Assembly: GCA_963666935.1 (NCBI GenBank)
Contig: OY762936.1
Location: 2,294,001-2,358,000, forward strand
Length of the DNA stretch: 64,000 bases
Origin: G963666935 sp963666935
GTDB taxonomy: Bacteria; Bacillota; Clostridia; Christensenellales; CAG-138
Direction of reading: 5' to 3'
The translations under genes and the position numbers were made by a program. This document shows positions 44,242-53,733 of the stretch, in pieces; the first letter of the stretch is position 1; the number at the start of each line of letters is the position of its first letter. The notes beneath the pieces were generated by a model, which saw only the letters and a program-made list of their open reading frames with translations, was not told the DNA's origin and made no database searches.

Positions 44242-44270
44242 TGCGCTCCCCTTTATGAAGGAGGTGCGCT

Positions 44271-45611
44271 ATGATTGAAGAAATTCTAAATCTTCTTTCC
44301 GAACACAAGTATTCAGAAATTAAGAAACTGACCCAAGAGATGCACTATGCCGATATTGCGGAAGTGTTTCAATCTCTCGATGACCGCGAATCTGCACTGG
44401 TATTCTTCCGGCTGCTGCCTAAGAATACGGCCGCGGAAATTTTTGCGTACATGGATTCCGACGTGCAGGAGCAGATGATTACGGCCATCACCGATACGGA
44501 GCTACGTTTCATCCTCTCCGACCTATATTTGGACGACTACGTGGACCTAGTGGAAGAGATGCCCGCCAACGTGGTCAAGCGGGTCCTGAGAAACTCCTCC
44601 CCGGAAAACCGTAAACTCATTAACCAGTACCTACAGTATCCCGAAGACTCCGCCGGGAGCCTGATGACCAACGAATACGTCTATCTGAAACAGTCCGTCT
44701 CCGCCAAAGAGGCCCTGCAAGTCATCCGCAAGACCGGCGTGAACAAGGAAACCATAAACAGCTGCTACGTGCTGGACGCCCAGCACCGTCTGGAGGGCGT
44801 CGTCACATTGCGGGAGCTTATCTTAGCTGAGCCGGATAGCCTAGTTGGCGAATTGATGCACACCAACGTCATCAGTGTCAGCACCTACGACGACCAGGAA
44901 GAGACAGCGAAGCTCTTCTCCAAGTACGACATGCTCTCCATGCCCGTTGTGGATAACGAACAGCGACTAGTGGGCATTATTACCATCGACGATGTGGTGG
45001 ACGTTGTGCAGGAAGAGGCTACCGAGGATTTTGAGAAGATGGCCGGTATTGTCCCCAGCGAGGATACTTACCTTAAAACCCCCGTATTTATCCTCTTTAA
45101 GAACCGCATTTTCTGGCTGTTGGTGCTCATGATTTCCGCCATGCTCACCGGTGCCCTCATCGAGCACTTCGAGGCTGCAATTGCCACGCTGCCCTTGCTG
45201 GTGACTTTTATCCCCATGCTCACCGGCACCGGCGGAAACAGCGGCTCTCAGGCCTCCACGATGGTCATCCGCGGTATGGCGCTGGACGAAATCATACAGT
45301 CCGACTTTATCCGGGTCTGGTGGAAGGAAGTGCGCGTAGCGCTTTTGTGCGGCACCGCCCTGGCCATGGTGAATTTTCTGCGCATCTGGATTCAATACGA
45401 CGACGCCCTTGTGGCCCTAACTGTGAGCCTCACCCTCGTCGCCACTGTGCTCATCGCCAAGTCTCTTGGCTGCATCCTCCCTATGCTGGCCCGAGTTTTT
45501 AAACTGGATCCGGCCCTCATGGCCTCGCCTGTGCTTACCACCATCACAGATGCCGCCTCCATTGTGTTTTTTTTCTGCGTGGCCACCCAGATTCTCAGCG
45601 CGCGGCTATAA
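44271..45611 (+). CDS. mgtE: Magnesium transporter MgtE
   Basis: 446 residues, full length. N-terminal MgtE_N superhelix (about 5-120), two CBS domains (about 130-250; EDSAGSLMTNEYV and the second ending IDDVVDVVQEEA), a connecting helix and five membrane helices with the conserved pore segment FIPMLTGTGGNSGSQAS. Gates Mg2+ uptake in response to cytoplasmic Mg2+ through the N and CBS domains. GAAGGAGG lies before the ATG, and a leader ORF precedes it. Confidence 0.97.
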   Translation: MIEEILNLLSEHKYSEIKKLTQEMHYADIAEVFQSLDDRESALVFFRLLPKNTAAEIFAYMDSDVQEQMITAITDTELRFILSDLYLDDYVDLVEEMPANVVKRVLRNSSPENRKLINQYLQYPEDSAGSLMTNEYVYLKQSVSAKEALQVIRKTGVNKETINSCYVLDAQHRLEGVVTLRELILAEPDSLVGELMHTNVISVSTYDDQEETAKLFSKYDMLSMPVVDNEQRLVGIITIDDVVDVVQEEATEDFEKMAGIVPSEDTYLKTPVFILFKNRIFWLLVLMISAMLTGALIEHFEAAIATLPLLVTFIPMLTGTGGNSGSQASTMVIRGMALDEIIQSDFIRVWWKEVRVALLCGTALAMVNFLRIWIQYDDALVALTVSLTLVATVLIAKSLGCILPMLARVFKLDPALMASPVLTTITDAASIVFFFCVATQILSARL

Positions 45612-45612
45612 T

Positions 45613-45767
45613 AAAGAGCTGCCACAGCAAGGATGCCCGGCGACGGGGACGATCAATGGAAAATAAAATGAAATGCGCTTAAAGCGGCCATGAAGCGGCC
45701 GCTTTTCGCTTCGTGAAGAAGGATTTTGCGGTGGCGGGGAAATAAGGAAGGGGAATGGCAGCTCTTT
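45613..45767. repeat. 155-bp element closed by perfect 12-bp inverted repeats
   Basis: AAAGAGCTGCCA (45613-45624) and TGGCAGCTCTTT (45756-45767) are exact complements. Inside are a GCGA-loop hairpin (CCCG/CGGG near 45636-45648), an AAAGCGGC/GCCGCTTT hairpin followed by T (45681-45706), and a CTTC/GAAG hairpin. It could be a closed multi-branch RNA after mgtE or a small MITE-like element; no clear target-site duplication is seen. Confidence 0.45.
45681..45706 (+). terminator. Probable terminator after mgtE
   Basis: Stem AAAGCGGC/GCCGCTTT with a T4 tail, inside the 155-bp element and about 70 bases after the mgtE stop. Confidence 0.55.
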
Positions 45768-45984
45768 AAACGGTAAGTTGTTTGATCTTGCCAAATAGTC
45801 GGCCGTTTATTTTTTACCAACAGGCCGTTTCTTTATGATTTACTTTTTTATATTCAAATGGGCCAATGGATTCTTGCATATCAATATGTTATCATATTAA
45901 TAATAGATCCATCGGCATAGCACGAAATGCATTGTGTTTAGCTGTTTCTTGGAATTTAATTGCAAAAATTATGAAGGTAACATT

Positions 45985-46971
45985 ATGAAACACTTATTTG
46001 ATTTTCCACAGGTTCACCTTGGGCTCCTGCCCACGCCGCTGTACCGCCTCGATAATTTGAGCCGGTATTTCGGCAAAGAACTCTATATTAAGCGGGACGA
46101 CCTGACCGGCGTGGCGCTGGGAGGCAACAAGGTGCGCAAGCTGGAATTTTTGCTCGCTGATGCAAAAGCGCGGGGCTGCGACTTTGTGCTCACCACCGGC
46201 GGCGCGCAGAGCAACCACGCCATGCTCACCGCTGCCTGCTGCAGCCGCCTTGGATTGGGTTGCATTCTGGTACTCAAAAAACGAGGCGTATATGAGAAGG
46301 TAGGCAATCAGCTTATCAACGATCTGATCGGCGCACAGGTGCGCTTTGTGGACAGCGATACCTATGCGGACGTGTATGCCGAGATGGATCGTATTTGTGA
46401 CGGACTGCACAAAGAAGGGCACGTTCCCTACCTCATCCCGGCGGGCGGCTCCGTCCCCATGGGCTGCCTGGGATATGTGAACTGCGCCAAAGAAGCGGCG
46501 CAGCAGGCAGAAGAAATGGGCATCGCCTTTGACGACATCATTTGCGCCGCAGGGTCCGGCGGCACGCATGCGGGCATGGCGCTGGGCGCGGACCTTTATA
46601 CCCCATCCTCCCGTGTCACCGGCATTAGTGTTGACGACGGCTCCGACTTTTATGAGATTGTATCCTCGCTGATGAACGGCGCAGCAGCGCTGATGGAGCT
46701 GGATCTCCAATACGGGAAAGAGAATATTAACCTATACAACTGCTACGGCGCGGGATATGCCATCCCCTCGGAAGCGGGCGTAAAGGCCATGCGACTCATG
46801 GCAGCACAGGAAGGGATTTTGCTGGACCCCGTGTATACGGGCAAAGCCTTCGCTGGACTGATTCAACTCATAAAACAAGGATACTTCGACGGACGAAAGA
46901 ACATTTTGTTTTTGCACACCGGCGGCGCGGGAGGTATTTTCGCCATTGACCTAGAACACACACAAGGATAA
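45985..46971 (+). CDS. PLP-dependent D-cysteine desulfhydrase/ACC deaminase family enzyme
   Basis: Start at the ATG at 45985 (328 residues) with GAAGG upstream; the frame stays open to 45934 without a ribosome site. Fold-type II PLP enzyme. Cofactor lysine in ALGGNKVRKLEF (near 50), NH-loop TTGGAQSNHAML, glycine loop AAGSGGTHAGMALG, and LDPVYTGKAFAGL near the C-terminus. The family covers D-cysteine desulfhydrase (D-Cys to pyruvate, H2S and ammonia) and 1-aminocyclopropane-1-carboxylate deaminase; which one is not resolved by eye. Monocistronic with a strong terminator. Confidence 0.88.
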   Translation: MKHLFDFPQVHLGLLPTPLYRLDNLSRYFGKELYIKRDDLTGVALGGNKVRKLEFLLADAKARGCDFVLTTGGAQSNHAMLTAACCSRLGLGCILVLKKRGVYEKVGNQLINDLIGAQVRFVDSDTYADVYAEMDRICDGLHKEGHVPYLIPAGGSVPMGCLGYVNCAKEAAQQAEEMGIAFDDIICAAGSGGTHAGMALGADLYTPSSRVTGISVDDGSDFYEIVSSLMNGAAALMELDLQYGKENINLYNCYGAGYAIPSEAGVKAMRLMAAQEGILLDPVYTGKAFAGLIQLIKQGYFDGRKNILFLHTGGAGGIFAIDLEHTQG

Positions 46972-46974
46972 GAA

Positions 46975-47005
46975 AAAAGAGCCGGACCTATGGTTCGGCT
47001 CTTTT
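46975..47005. terminator. Bidirectional terminator
   Basis: Stem AAAAGAGCCG-ACC/GGT-CGGCTCTTTT with a 3-base loop, between convergent genes; T or A runs on both sides. Confidence 0.88.
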
Positions 47006-47014
47006 AATATTCGA

Positions 47015-48670
47015 TCAATAGTGCAGCAGGTAGCTAAGCCCCAGAATCACATAGAGTATGCCGAAAATATAGGGCATGAGCATTGTTTTAAGAGATGTTT
47101 TCTTTCGGAAGATATCGGTTATAAGCAAGATTTCAGCAATATATGCCCCCGCGCCCATGAAATAGGCCGCAAACTTCAGATCGTATGCGTATACCGCAAG
47201 ACTTCCATTGCGCAGCATCGAGAGCAGGAAAAGCACTCCCGCCAGAACCGCCAATATATTACGGATACCAAGCATCATTTCCTGCGCCTTGGTGGCCTTA
47301 TGCTCGTGGCCGCGCGGATCAGAGCTTTCCCCCACCCCTTCCAAAAGGTGCACCGCATCCATCGCCAGCTCTTTTACGATGCCCGGATGGCTTTGTGCCT
47401 CCACATTGTCCGCATATTCATGCCGAACCAAATTATTCAGGATGGGGTAAAGCAGAACGGCCGTCAGGCCTGCTGTGAAGCCACCGCTGTATAGGTTGAA
47501 TCCGCCCTGCATGGAGGCGGTAATGCCCATTAAAAACGCGTGCAGCATCCCCGCAAAAATGCCGCTGATCCCGCCAAACCGGCCGCTGATGGGCGCAAGC
47601 CCGGAGGCATAGCAGACGCCAACGCACAGCCACGGGGTGTTTAGCGGAATGCCGGTCAGCAGGGAAGTCGCCCAATAACCCAGCAAAAGGGGCAGTATGG
47701 TGCGTGTGTTGGTGCCAATGCCCGCCCAACACAGGGTACATATCAGCGCGCCCACCGTAACCCCATTGAAGGTAGCGCCCACTAGGAAAAAATAGACCAG
47801 CATGATAGAGCCCACTAGGCCGATATTGATCAGCACGTTGGAGACGCCGTACTCATAAGCAAAATCTACATCCAGGCCGGTATGCCAGCGCAGCCGCCTG
47901 TATTGCACGAAACTGCGTCCGCTGAGCAGCCAACCAACAACCACAAGGATTAAAAAGATGCTGCCCAGGAAAATGAGATAAAATAGTTTTCGATCTTCGG
48001 AAAAGATGTTGTTGAGGTAATGGTCTTGTGAGAGGATCAGGCTGCGGAAGATCGCATAGATCGCAATTCCTAGGAGGCCGGCAGCCATACCCACGTTAAA
48101 TAGGCTGAAGCCCCGGTGCAGACCGCGACTATAGGTGGCCATTGGCGGGATCAGAAACCCGATGAGCATTCCCGCAAAGGCGCCCAGCAACAGAGAGGAC
48201 GCCGACGGCGCCACGCCGCGGCCAAAGACAAGGAAGCTCACCACCGGCGCCAGCGCGCCGCCCTGAATAGCATAAAGCACCACGCGGGAGAACGCCTCTC
48301 GCTTGTACATCGCGTAGATCCAGCTTCCGAACGCGATGGGCGCTACGGTAAGCACCGTCTTCCCGAAGATGCCCAGCCCCAGAGACAGAAAAAACGCTCC
48401 GAAGCTGCTCCCCGTGGCATGGTAGCCGGATAGCTTCATCAGTGTCAGGGCAAAAAAACCCATGAGCCCCGCATTGACAAGCCCCGCATTCAGCCCGCCC
48501 ACGGCGGTAAAATCCGTATAGAGAAGGGCAGAGGTAGTAAAGATTGCACGCAAACCGGGCAGAAGTGTCGCTAAATCTCCCGCACAAACGCCGACAATAA
48601 GAAATACCGCCGACAGGGCGAGCATCACCGCGTAAATGATGGTGCTGGTTGCCTCCTTTGAATGTGTCAT
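47015..48670 (-). CDS. DUF1576-like polytopic membrane protein
   Basis: 551 residues with about twelve to fourteen hydrophobic helices and repeated glycine-rich segments (NAGLVNAGLMGFFAL, HRGFSLFNVGMAAGL, GGFTAGLTAVLLYP), in two similar halves. I recognise it as DUF1576-like from Firmicutes membrane proteins; no transport function is known to me. GGAGG precedes the ATG. Monocistronic, converging on the PLP-enzyme gene. Confidence 0.75.
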   Translation of the reverse strand: MTHSKEATSTIIYAVMLALSAVFLIVGVCAGDLATLLPGLRAIFTTSALLYTDFTAVGGLNAGLVNAGLMGFFALTLMKLSGYHATGSSFGAFFLSLGLGIFGKTVLTVAPIAFGSWIYAMYKREAFSRVVLYAIQGGALAPVVSFLVFGRGVAPSASSLLLGAFAGMLIGFLIPPMATYSRGLHRGFSLFNVGMAAGLLGIAIYAIFRSLILSQDHYLNNIFSEDRKLFYLIFLGSIFLILVVVGWLLSGRSFVQYRRLRWHTGLDVDFAYEYGVSNVLINIGLVGSIMLVYFFLVGATFNGVTVGALICTLCWAGIGTNTRTILPLLLGYWATSLLTGIPLNTPWLCVGVCYASGLAPISGRFGGISGIFAGMLHAFLMGITASMQGGFNLYSGGFTAGLTAVLLYPILNNLVRHEYADNVEAQSHPGIVKELAMDAVHLLEGVGESSDPRGHEHKATKAQEMMLGIRNILAVLAGVLFLLSMLRNGSLAVYAYDLKFAAYFMGAGAYIAEILLITDIFRKKTSLKTMLMPYIFGILYVILGLSYLLHY

Positions 48671-48833
48671 CCGGCCTCCGAACTGTAAAAAATATAAAAA
48701 GAGAAGTTTATATATCTATCATAACGTGTTTTAGAAGAAAAATAAATAACAAATTGGACGAAAATTACTCAATTATATTCGTTTTATTGTATGACCACAT
48801 AAAGTGTCATATGTTTTCTTTTGAACATGCAAA

Positions 48834-48858
48834 AAAAGGGAGCGAAACGCTCCCTTTT
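48834..48858 (-). terminator. Terminator of the four-SH3 protein gene
   Basis: 11-bp perfect stem AAAAGGGAGCG/CGCTCCCTTTT with a 3-base loop, then T7 on the minus strand. Confidence 0.9.
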
Positions 48859-48873
48859 GCAACACAGCTATCT

Positions 48874-49938
48874 TTAGCTGCTCCAGCCGAAAGGCGGATA
48901 GTAAGTATACCCCGCGCTGGAGCCCAGCAGCGTGATGGCGTCCGTGGGGACATAGCCGTAGCTGCCATTGCGGTATACACGGTAGAAATCGCCCGACTGG
49001 CTGATTACCACAACATAGGAGCCATAATAGAGCACACCGGCCACGCTGGCGGAAGCGGAAGCGCTGGTACGGACGGTGATAGACATATTGGCGGTGCCCA
49101 CCGTGCCGGTCACACCATAGACCCAGCTGGGATACGTCGTGGAGCCGGAGTTGCCGTAATAGTAATAGTATGGATCGGAAGCATAGGAAGCGTAGGCACC
49201 GTAAACCGGCGTAGAGCTCAGATATTTGCTGAAAACGTACGCGGTTGTTCCATTGTAGTTGATCCTGCTCCAATTGCCACTGGTTCCCACCACCGTTACG
49301 GGCTGCCCCTTGGAAAGCGCACCGACGACGCTATATTTGGTGCTTGGACCGGTGCGGACATTAAGCACCACCGTGGAATACCTGACGCCGGTAGCCCCAG
49401 AAGGAACCGTGACTGCCGCGCCCGAGGAAGCGGACCGCAAATAGGAAGAAGATACGTATGCGGTTACACCATTGCTGGTGGCAATTTGGAACCACTTGCC
49501 CACCTGGCCGATTCTCGTTACATAGTCGCCCTTATCCAACGTACCAATGATGCTATAGTTGGTACCGGGACCGATGCGGATATTCAGCGCCGAGGTAGTA
49601 TAGTAGAGATTGCCGTCGGATGATGTGTAATACCCAGAGTAATTGCCGACAGCAACGCCTGTGGTATATGCTCCTAGATAACTCGACTGCACATACCCGA
49701 TCTTCGAGGAAGTATAGTAGATCTCCACCCAGCCGTTGATGATATTCCCTGTGACCGACACCTTCTCGCCCGAGGAAAGCTCGCCAATCACACTATAACT
49801 AACGCCGGGACCGCTGCGGACATTCACCGCCTGTGTGGCATGTGCCACAGTATCAGCAAAGGCAATGCCGGCGGCACCCAGAGCCATGACAGCCACAAGG
49901 GTTGCCGCAAGCACTTTTAATAAAATTGTTTTTTTCAT
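48874..49938 (-). CDS. Secreted protein with four bacterial SH3 domains
   Basis: 354 residues: signal peptide (1-28, cut after AFA), then four SH3_3 domains, three with the canonical N-(V/I)-R-x-G-P-(G/S) start (NVRSGPGVSYSVIGEL, NIRIGPGTNYSIIGTL, NVRTGPSTKYSVVGAL) and a fourth, degenerate one (TVRTSASASASVAGVL), with Tyr/Ser/Gly-rich linkers. No catalytic domain; probably a wall-binding or scaffold protein. AAGGAGG precedes the ATG. A similar three-SH3 gene lies directly upstream. Confidence 0.9.
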   Translation of the reverse strand: MKKTILLKVLAATLVAVMALGAAGIAFADTVAHATQAVNVRSGPGVSYSVIGELSSGEKVSVTGNIINGWVEIYYTSSKIGYVQSSYLGAYTTGVAVGNYSGYYTSSDGNLYYTTSALNIRIGPGTNYSIIGTLDKGDYVTRIGQVGKWFQIATSNGVTAYVSSSYLRSASSGAAVTVPSGATGVRYSTVVLNVRTGPSTKYSVVGALSKGQPVTVVGTSGNWSRINYNGTTAYVFSKYLSSTPVYGAYASYASDPYYYYYGNSGSTTYPSWVYGVTGTVGTANMSITVRTSASASASVAGVLYYGSYVVVISQSGDFYRVYRNGSYGYVPTDAITLLGSSAGYTYYPPFGWSS

Positions 49939-50060
49939 TTGAAACCCTCCTTAACTAGTAATCAGCCTTGCAACTACTTGTATTATATGTTATTTTCCCT
50001 ACAATATCTGTAAACATTCTGTGGCAGTTTTTCCCTTTTCGTCAATTTCCCGGGTAATTT

Positions 50061-50882
50061 TTAATAAATTTGCCTGTAGATGCGGTAGACCGTCACAAGA
50101 TCAAAGGGCACATAGCCGATGACACCATGATAGTTGATTCGAACCCAGTCGGTGGTAAGATTGAGAACTTCTATGTAGTCGGATGGATCGTCCTTCATAT
50201 ATCCCACAATGGCGGAGTCGCCATTCTCAGCGGTGCGGATGGGGATGATATAGCGAGAACTGACAAGATAGCACATGAAATATTCCGACTCATATGCGTT
50301 AAAATTGCTGGTGGTTGTGAGCGTCTGCACGGTGTAATAGGAACTGGCTTGAGGCTGCTCCTCCGTAAGGCTTGCGGAATACGCGTACCCCACCACGTTG
50401 CCCTCCATCTTCACCAGAGACCAGGCACCGTTGACGCCCATCACCGTAACCGCTTCGCCCTCGTTGCGGGTTTCCACAATATCATAACCCATGCCCGGGC
50501 CACTGCGGATATTCAACCTTGCCGCAGCATAAAGGATTTGAGAGGTGGCATAAGAGATCGCCTCTTCGATACAGTAGATAGAGGTGCCTTCCCCGGTATA
50601 TGTGAGCGCCGTCATGGGAACGAAGGCCGCATCGTTACCCAGAACCACAATGCGCGCCCAGCCGCCGCTTTGACCCACTTTGGTTGCGAACGAGCCTGCA
50701 CGAAGCGTACCCACCACCGAATAGCCCGTGCCGGGACCGCTTCGAATGTTCACCGTTTTAACCGCTGTGTAGAGGTTGCGAACGCTTTGTTCGGGGGTTC
50801 CCATGGTGAAGCCCATGGCGCACAACAAAAACAAAGCCGCCGCAAGGAGGGCTGTAATCCTTTTGAAAAGCCGCAGTTTCAT
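50061..50882 (-). CDS. Secreted protein with three bacterial SH3 domains
   Basis: 273 residues: signal peptide (about 1-27), SH3 domains beginning NIRSGPGTGYSVVGTL (near 45) and NIRSGPGMGYDIVETR (near 120), and a third, diverged one (about 205-265) ending GYVPFDLVTVYR. Same family as the downstream four-SH3 protein but not a simple duplicate. No enzymatic module. The ATG at 50882 follows GGAGG. No clear terminator before the next gene. Confidence 0.88.
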   Translation of the reverse strand: MKLRLFKRITALLAAALFLLCAMGFTMGTPEQSVRNLYTAVKTVNIRSGPGTGYSVVGTLRAGSFATKVGQSGGWARIVVLGNDAAFVPMTALTYTGEGTSIYCIEEAISYATSQILYAAARLNIRSGPGMGYDIVETRNEGEAVTVMGVNGAWSLVKMEGNVVGYAYSASLTEEQPQASSYYTVQTLTTTSNFNAYESEYFMCYLVSSRYIIPIRTAENGDSAIVGYMKDDPSDYIEVLNLTTDWVRINYHGVIGYVPFDLVTVYRIYRQIY

Positions 50883-51027
50883 AGTGAATCCTCCACTTCA
50901 TGCTATATGAATACGTTAATGCACATTGGCAATAATTGCAAGGAGTAAAAGCATTTATGATCCACAAAACCACAAGCGCAGATCGGAGCTTAAAAGAACC
51001 GTGTTCGCATTTCATGAAACAGAAAAA

Positions 51028-51053
51028 GGCGGGACGGATGATTCCGTCCCGCC
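51028..51053 (-). terminator. Terminator of the decarboxylase operon
   Basis: 11-bp perfect stem GGCGGGACGGA/TCCGTCCCGCC with a 4-base loop, followed by TTTTTC on the minus strand. Confidence 0.9.
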
Positions 51054-51067
51054 GCAAGTGATCGCAT

Positions 51068-52474
51068 TCAGATGCTGGCGTCTTCCACGTACAGGGTTCT
51101 GACCGCGTCCGCCGGTTCGCTTGCTTTCTTTTCCGCCGCTTCCCGCGCCTCGAAGAACTTCAGGGCCACCTGCGGAAACAACGCGTAACTTAGCACGTCC
51201 TCTTCCTGGCGAATATGGTCCTTGATTTCCTCACGGTAAGTTTCCAGCTCCGGTTTAAGCAGATCCGCCGGCCGGCAGGAGATGACTTCCGCATCACCGA
51301 TGGCCTTTTTACGTACCTCCTCGTTCACCGGGGCAGGCAGACGCCCATATTCGCCGCGGAGCAGCGCCTTAGACTCCTTGGTAAAAATCTTATAGCGTTC
51401 GCCAGATAGCACGTTCAGCACGGCCTGAGAACCCACGATCTGGCTGGTGGGCGTCACAAGCGGAGGGTACCCGAAATCCGCCCGAACCCGTGGGACTTCA
51501 TTGAGCACATCGTAATATTTATTTTCGGCATGCGCTTCCTTGAGCTGTGAAATCAGGTTGGACAGCATGCCGCCCGGAACCTGATACAACAGGGTATTGG
51601 TATCCACGCGCAGAGACTTGAGCGAAATCGTTCCATCCTTCATCATTTTTTCCGCAATGGGGCGGAAGAACTTCGCGGCTTCGGAAAGCTTGCTAAGATC
51701 CAGCCCCGTATCCCGCTCCGTGCCCATGAGCGCTGCCACCAACGGCTCGGTTGCCGGCTGCGAAGTGCCGTTGCCAAAGGGGGACAGCGCAGTATCCACG
51801 ATATCCACACCCGCCTGCACCGCTCGGAAATACGTCATATCGCCCGTGCCGGTGGTATTGTGGGTATGCAAGTGAATGGGAACATCCACTTCCGCCTTCA
51901 GGCGCTTTACCAGTGAATAGGCGGCTTCCGGCAGCAACAGGTTTGCCATATCCTTGATGCAGATGGTATCTGTGCCCATTTGGACCAGTTCACGAGCCAT
52001 CTTGACAAAGTAATCCTCGTTATGCACAGGACTGACGGTATAACTGATGGCCGACTCACAGATTCCGCCGTATTTTTTGGTAAACTTAATGGCGGATTCC
52101 AGATTGCGAGTATCGTTTAAGGCATCGAAAATGCGGACTACGTCGATGCCGTTTTCGATGGCCTTTTTACAGAACTGCTCCACCACATCGTCGGCATAAT
52201 GCTTGTAGCCCAGTATGTTTTGGCCGCGGAAAAGCATTTGCAGCTTGGTATTGGGTAGCGCCTTTCGCAGGGTCCGAAGCCGCTCCCAGGGATCCTCATT
52301 GAGGAAGCGCAGGCAGGAATCGAACGTCGCGCCGCCCCATACCTCCAGCGACCAGTAGCCGATGGAGTCTAAGATTTCACAGGCGGGCAGCATATCCTCC
52401 GTGCGCATACGCGTGGCGGCCTGAGACTGATGCGCATCGCGCAAAATTGTATCGGTAATAGACAGTTTCGTCAT
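51068..52474 (-). CDS. oadA: Oxaloacetate decarboxylase alpha / pyruvate-carboxylase-type carboxyltransferase
   Basis: Start at the ATG at 52474 (468 residues) with AAAGGAGG eight bases upstream; the open frame to 52543 lacks a site. HMGL-like TIM barrel: ITDTILRDAHQSQAATRMRTEDM (metal/substrate), the biotin-carboxyl lysine segment CIKDMANLL, zinc ligands HLHTHNTTG, then the PYC_OADA domain. It transfers the carboxyl of oxaloacetate (or a related acid) to biotin. The biotin domain is on a separate protein (53734-54084). Last of four genes in order G-BCCP-B-A. Confidence 0.94.
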   Translation of the reverse strand: MTKLSITDTILRDAHQSQAATRMRTEDMLPACEILDSIGYWSLEVWGGATFDSCLRFLNEDPWERLRTLRKALPNTKLQMLFRGQNILGYKHYADDVVEQFCKKAIENGIDVVRIFDALNDTRNLESAIKFTKKYGGICESAISYTVSPVHNEDYFVKMARELVQMGTDTICIKDMANLLLPEAAYSLVKRLKAEVDVPIHLHTHNTTGTGDMTYFRAVQAGVDIVDTALSPFGNGTSQPATEPLVAALMGTERDTGLDLSKLSEAAKFFRPIAEKMMKDGTISLKSLRVDTNTLLYQVPGGMLSNLISQLKEAHAENKYYDVLNEVPRVRADFGYPPLVTPTSQIVGSQAVLNVLSGERYKIFTKESKALLRGEYGRLPAPVNEEVRKKAIGDAEVISCRPADLLKPELETYREEIKDHIRQEEDVLSYALFPQVALKFFEAREAAEKKASEPADAVRTLYVEDASI

Positions 52475-52496
52475 GGATGCCTCCTTTCTCAGGTGG

Positions 52497-53723
52497 TTAT
52501 CTGAACAGCGAGAGGAACACGCCCGCGGCAATTGCGGAGCCAATTACGCCAGCCACGTTGGGGCCCATGGCGTGCATGAGCAGGAAGTTGCTCGGTTTTT
52601 CCTTTTGTCCCACCATCTGAGATACACGAGCCGCCATGGGAACCGCGGAAACACCGGCGGAACCGATCAGCGGGTTGATCTTCTTCTTGGTAAACAGGTT
52701 TACGAACTTTACTAGAATCACGCCGCCCCCAGTGCCAAATCCGAACGCCAACACGCCCAGAACAATGATGGCAATGGTGCGCCACTGTAGGAAAGTATGT
52801 GCCGTTGCGGTTGCGCCCACGGAGATCCCCAAGAAAATCGTAACGATATTCATCAGCTCATTCTGTGCGGTTTTACTCAAACGGTCTGTAACACCGCACT
52901 CCGTAAGCAGGTTGCCCATCATCAGTGAACCGATCAGAGGCGTTGCCGAAGGAAGCAGAAACGACGTAAAGGCCGTGGCCACGACGGGGAAAATAATTTT
53001 CTCGGTTTTGCTCACTGGCCGGAGCTGCTCCATCTCAATGCAGCGCTCCTTTTTCGTGGTCAGCGCCTTCATGATGGGCGGCTGAATCACCGGCACCAGC
53101 GCCATATAAGAATAGGCCGCCACCGCCACTGGACCAAGAATTTCCGGCGCAAGCCTGGACGTAACCAAGATGGCAGTCGGGCCGTCCGCGCCGCCGATGA
53201 TGCCGATGGAAGCAGCCGCCCTGACATCAAATGTGATGTTTAATACCCGAGTAAACCACTCCGATTGACCCATCATCAGCGCCAGCATGAAGGCAACGTA
53301 AATTCCCATCTGCGCCGCCGCCCCAAAAATCAGGCTCTTGGGGTTGGCAATCAAAGGGCCGAAATCCGTCATCGCGCCTACGCCCACAAAAATGAGGCAG
53401 GGATAGATGCCCAGCTTTACGCCAAGGTATAAATAATCCAAGAGCCCGGCCTGCGAGGGATCGCCCAGCTTGGCCCAGTCCACCACATAGGTAAGCTTTC
53501 CGGCGGCATCCACGACTTCTTTCTTGAAGAATTCCTCATGGTACATGCCGGCCCCGGGAAGGTTGGTCAGCAGCATACCGAAGGCGATAGGAAGCAACAG
53601 CAGCGGCTCGAATTTCTTGACAATCGCAAGATATAAAAGCAAAAAAGAGATTGCAATCATCAAAAGCTGCGCGGGGTTCTGATTTATAATGTAAAACCCC
53701 ATTTCATGAAAAAATTCCTGCAT
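52497..53723 (-). CDS. oadB: Sodium-translocating decarboxylase beta subunit
   Basis: Start at the ATG at 53723 (408 residues) with AAGGAG six bases upstream. Nine to eleven hydrophobic helices. The sodium-site signature IGIIGGADGPTAILVTSR (Asp in GGADGPT binds Na+ in the family) and a second functional helix region (NLLTECGVTDRLS). Decarboxylates carboxybiotin and pumps Na+ across the membrane. Partner of oadA, the biotin carrier and oadG in this operon. Compare the small protein at 61294-61434. Confidence 0.95.
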   Translation of the reverse strand: MQEFFHEMGFYIINQNPAQLLMIAISFLLLYLAIVKKFEPLLLLPIAFGMLLTNLPGAGMYHEEFFKKEVVDAAGKLTYVVDWAKLGDPSQAGLLDYLYLGVKLGIYPCLIFVGVGAMTDFGPLIANPKSLIFGAAAQMGIYVAFMLALMMGQSEWFTRVLNITFDVRAAASIGIIGGADGPTAILVTSRLAPEILGPVAVAAYSYMALVPVIQPPIMKALTTKKERCIEMEQLRPVSKTEKIIFPVVATAFTSFLLPSATPLIGSLMMGNLLTECGVTDRLSKTAQNELMNIVTIFLGISVGATATAHTFLQWRTIAIIVLGVLAFGFGTGGGVILVKFVNLFTKKKINPLIGSAGVSAVPMAARVSQMVGQKEKPSNFLLMHAMGPNVAGVIGSAIAAGVFLSLFR

Positions 53724-53733
53724 GTGCGTCTCC

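Larger units (their letters stand above)
45612..45984. other. Intergenic region between mgtE and the PLP enzyme
   Basis: Contains a 155-bp element bounded by 12-bp inverted repeats (45613-45767) and, after it, an AT-rich leader of the PLP-enzyme gene. No gene seen. Confidence 0.5.
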
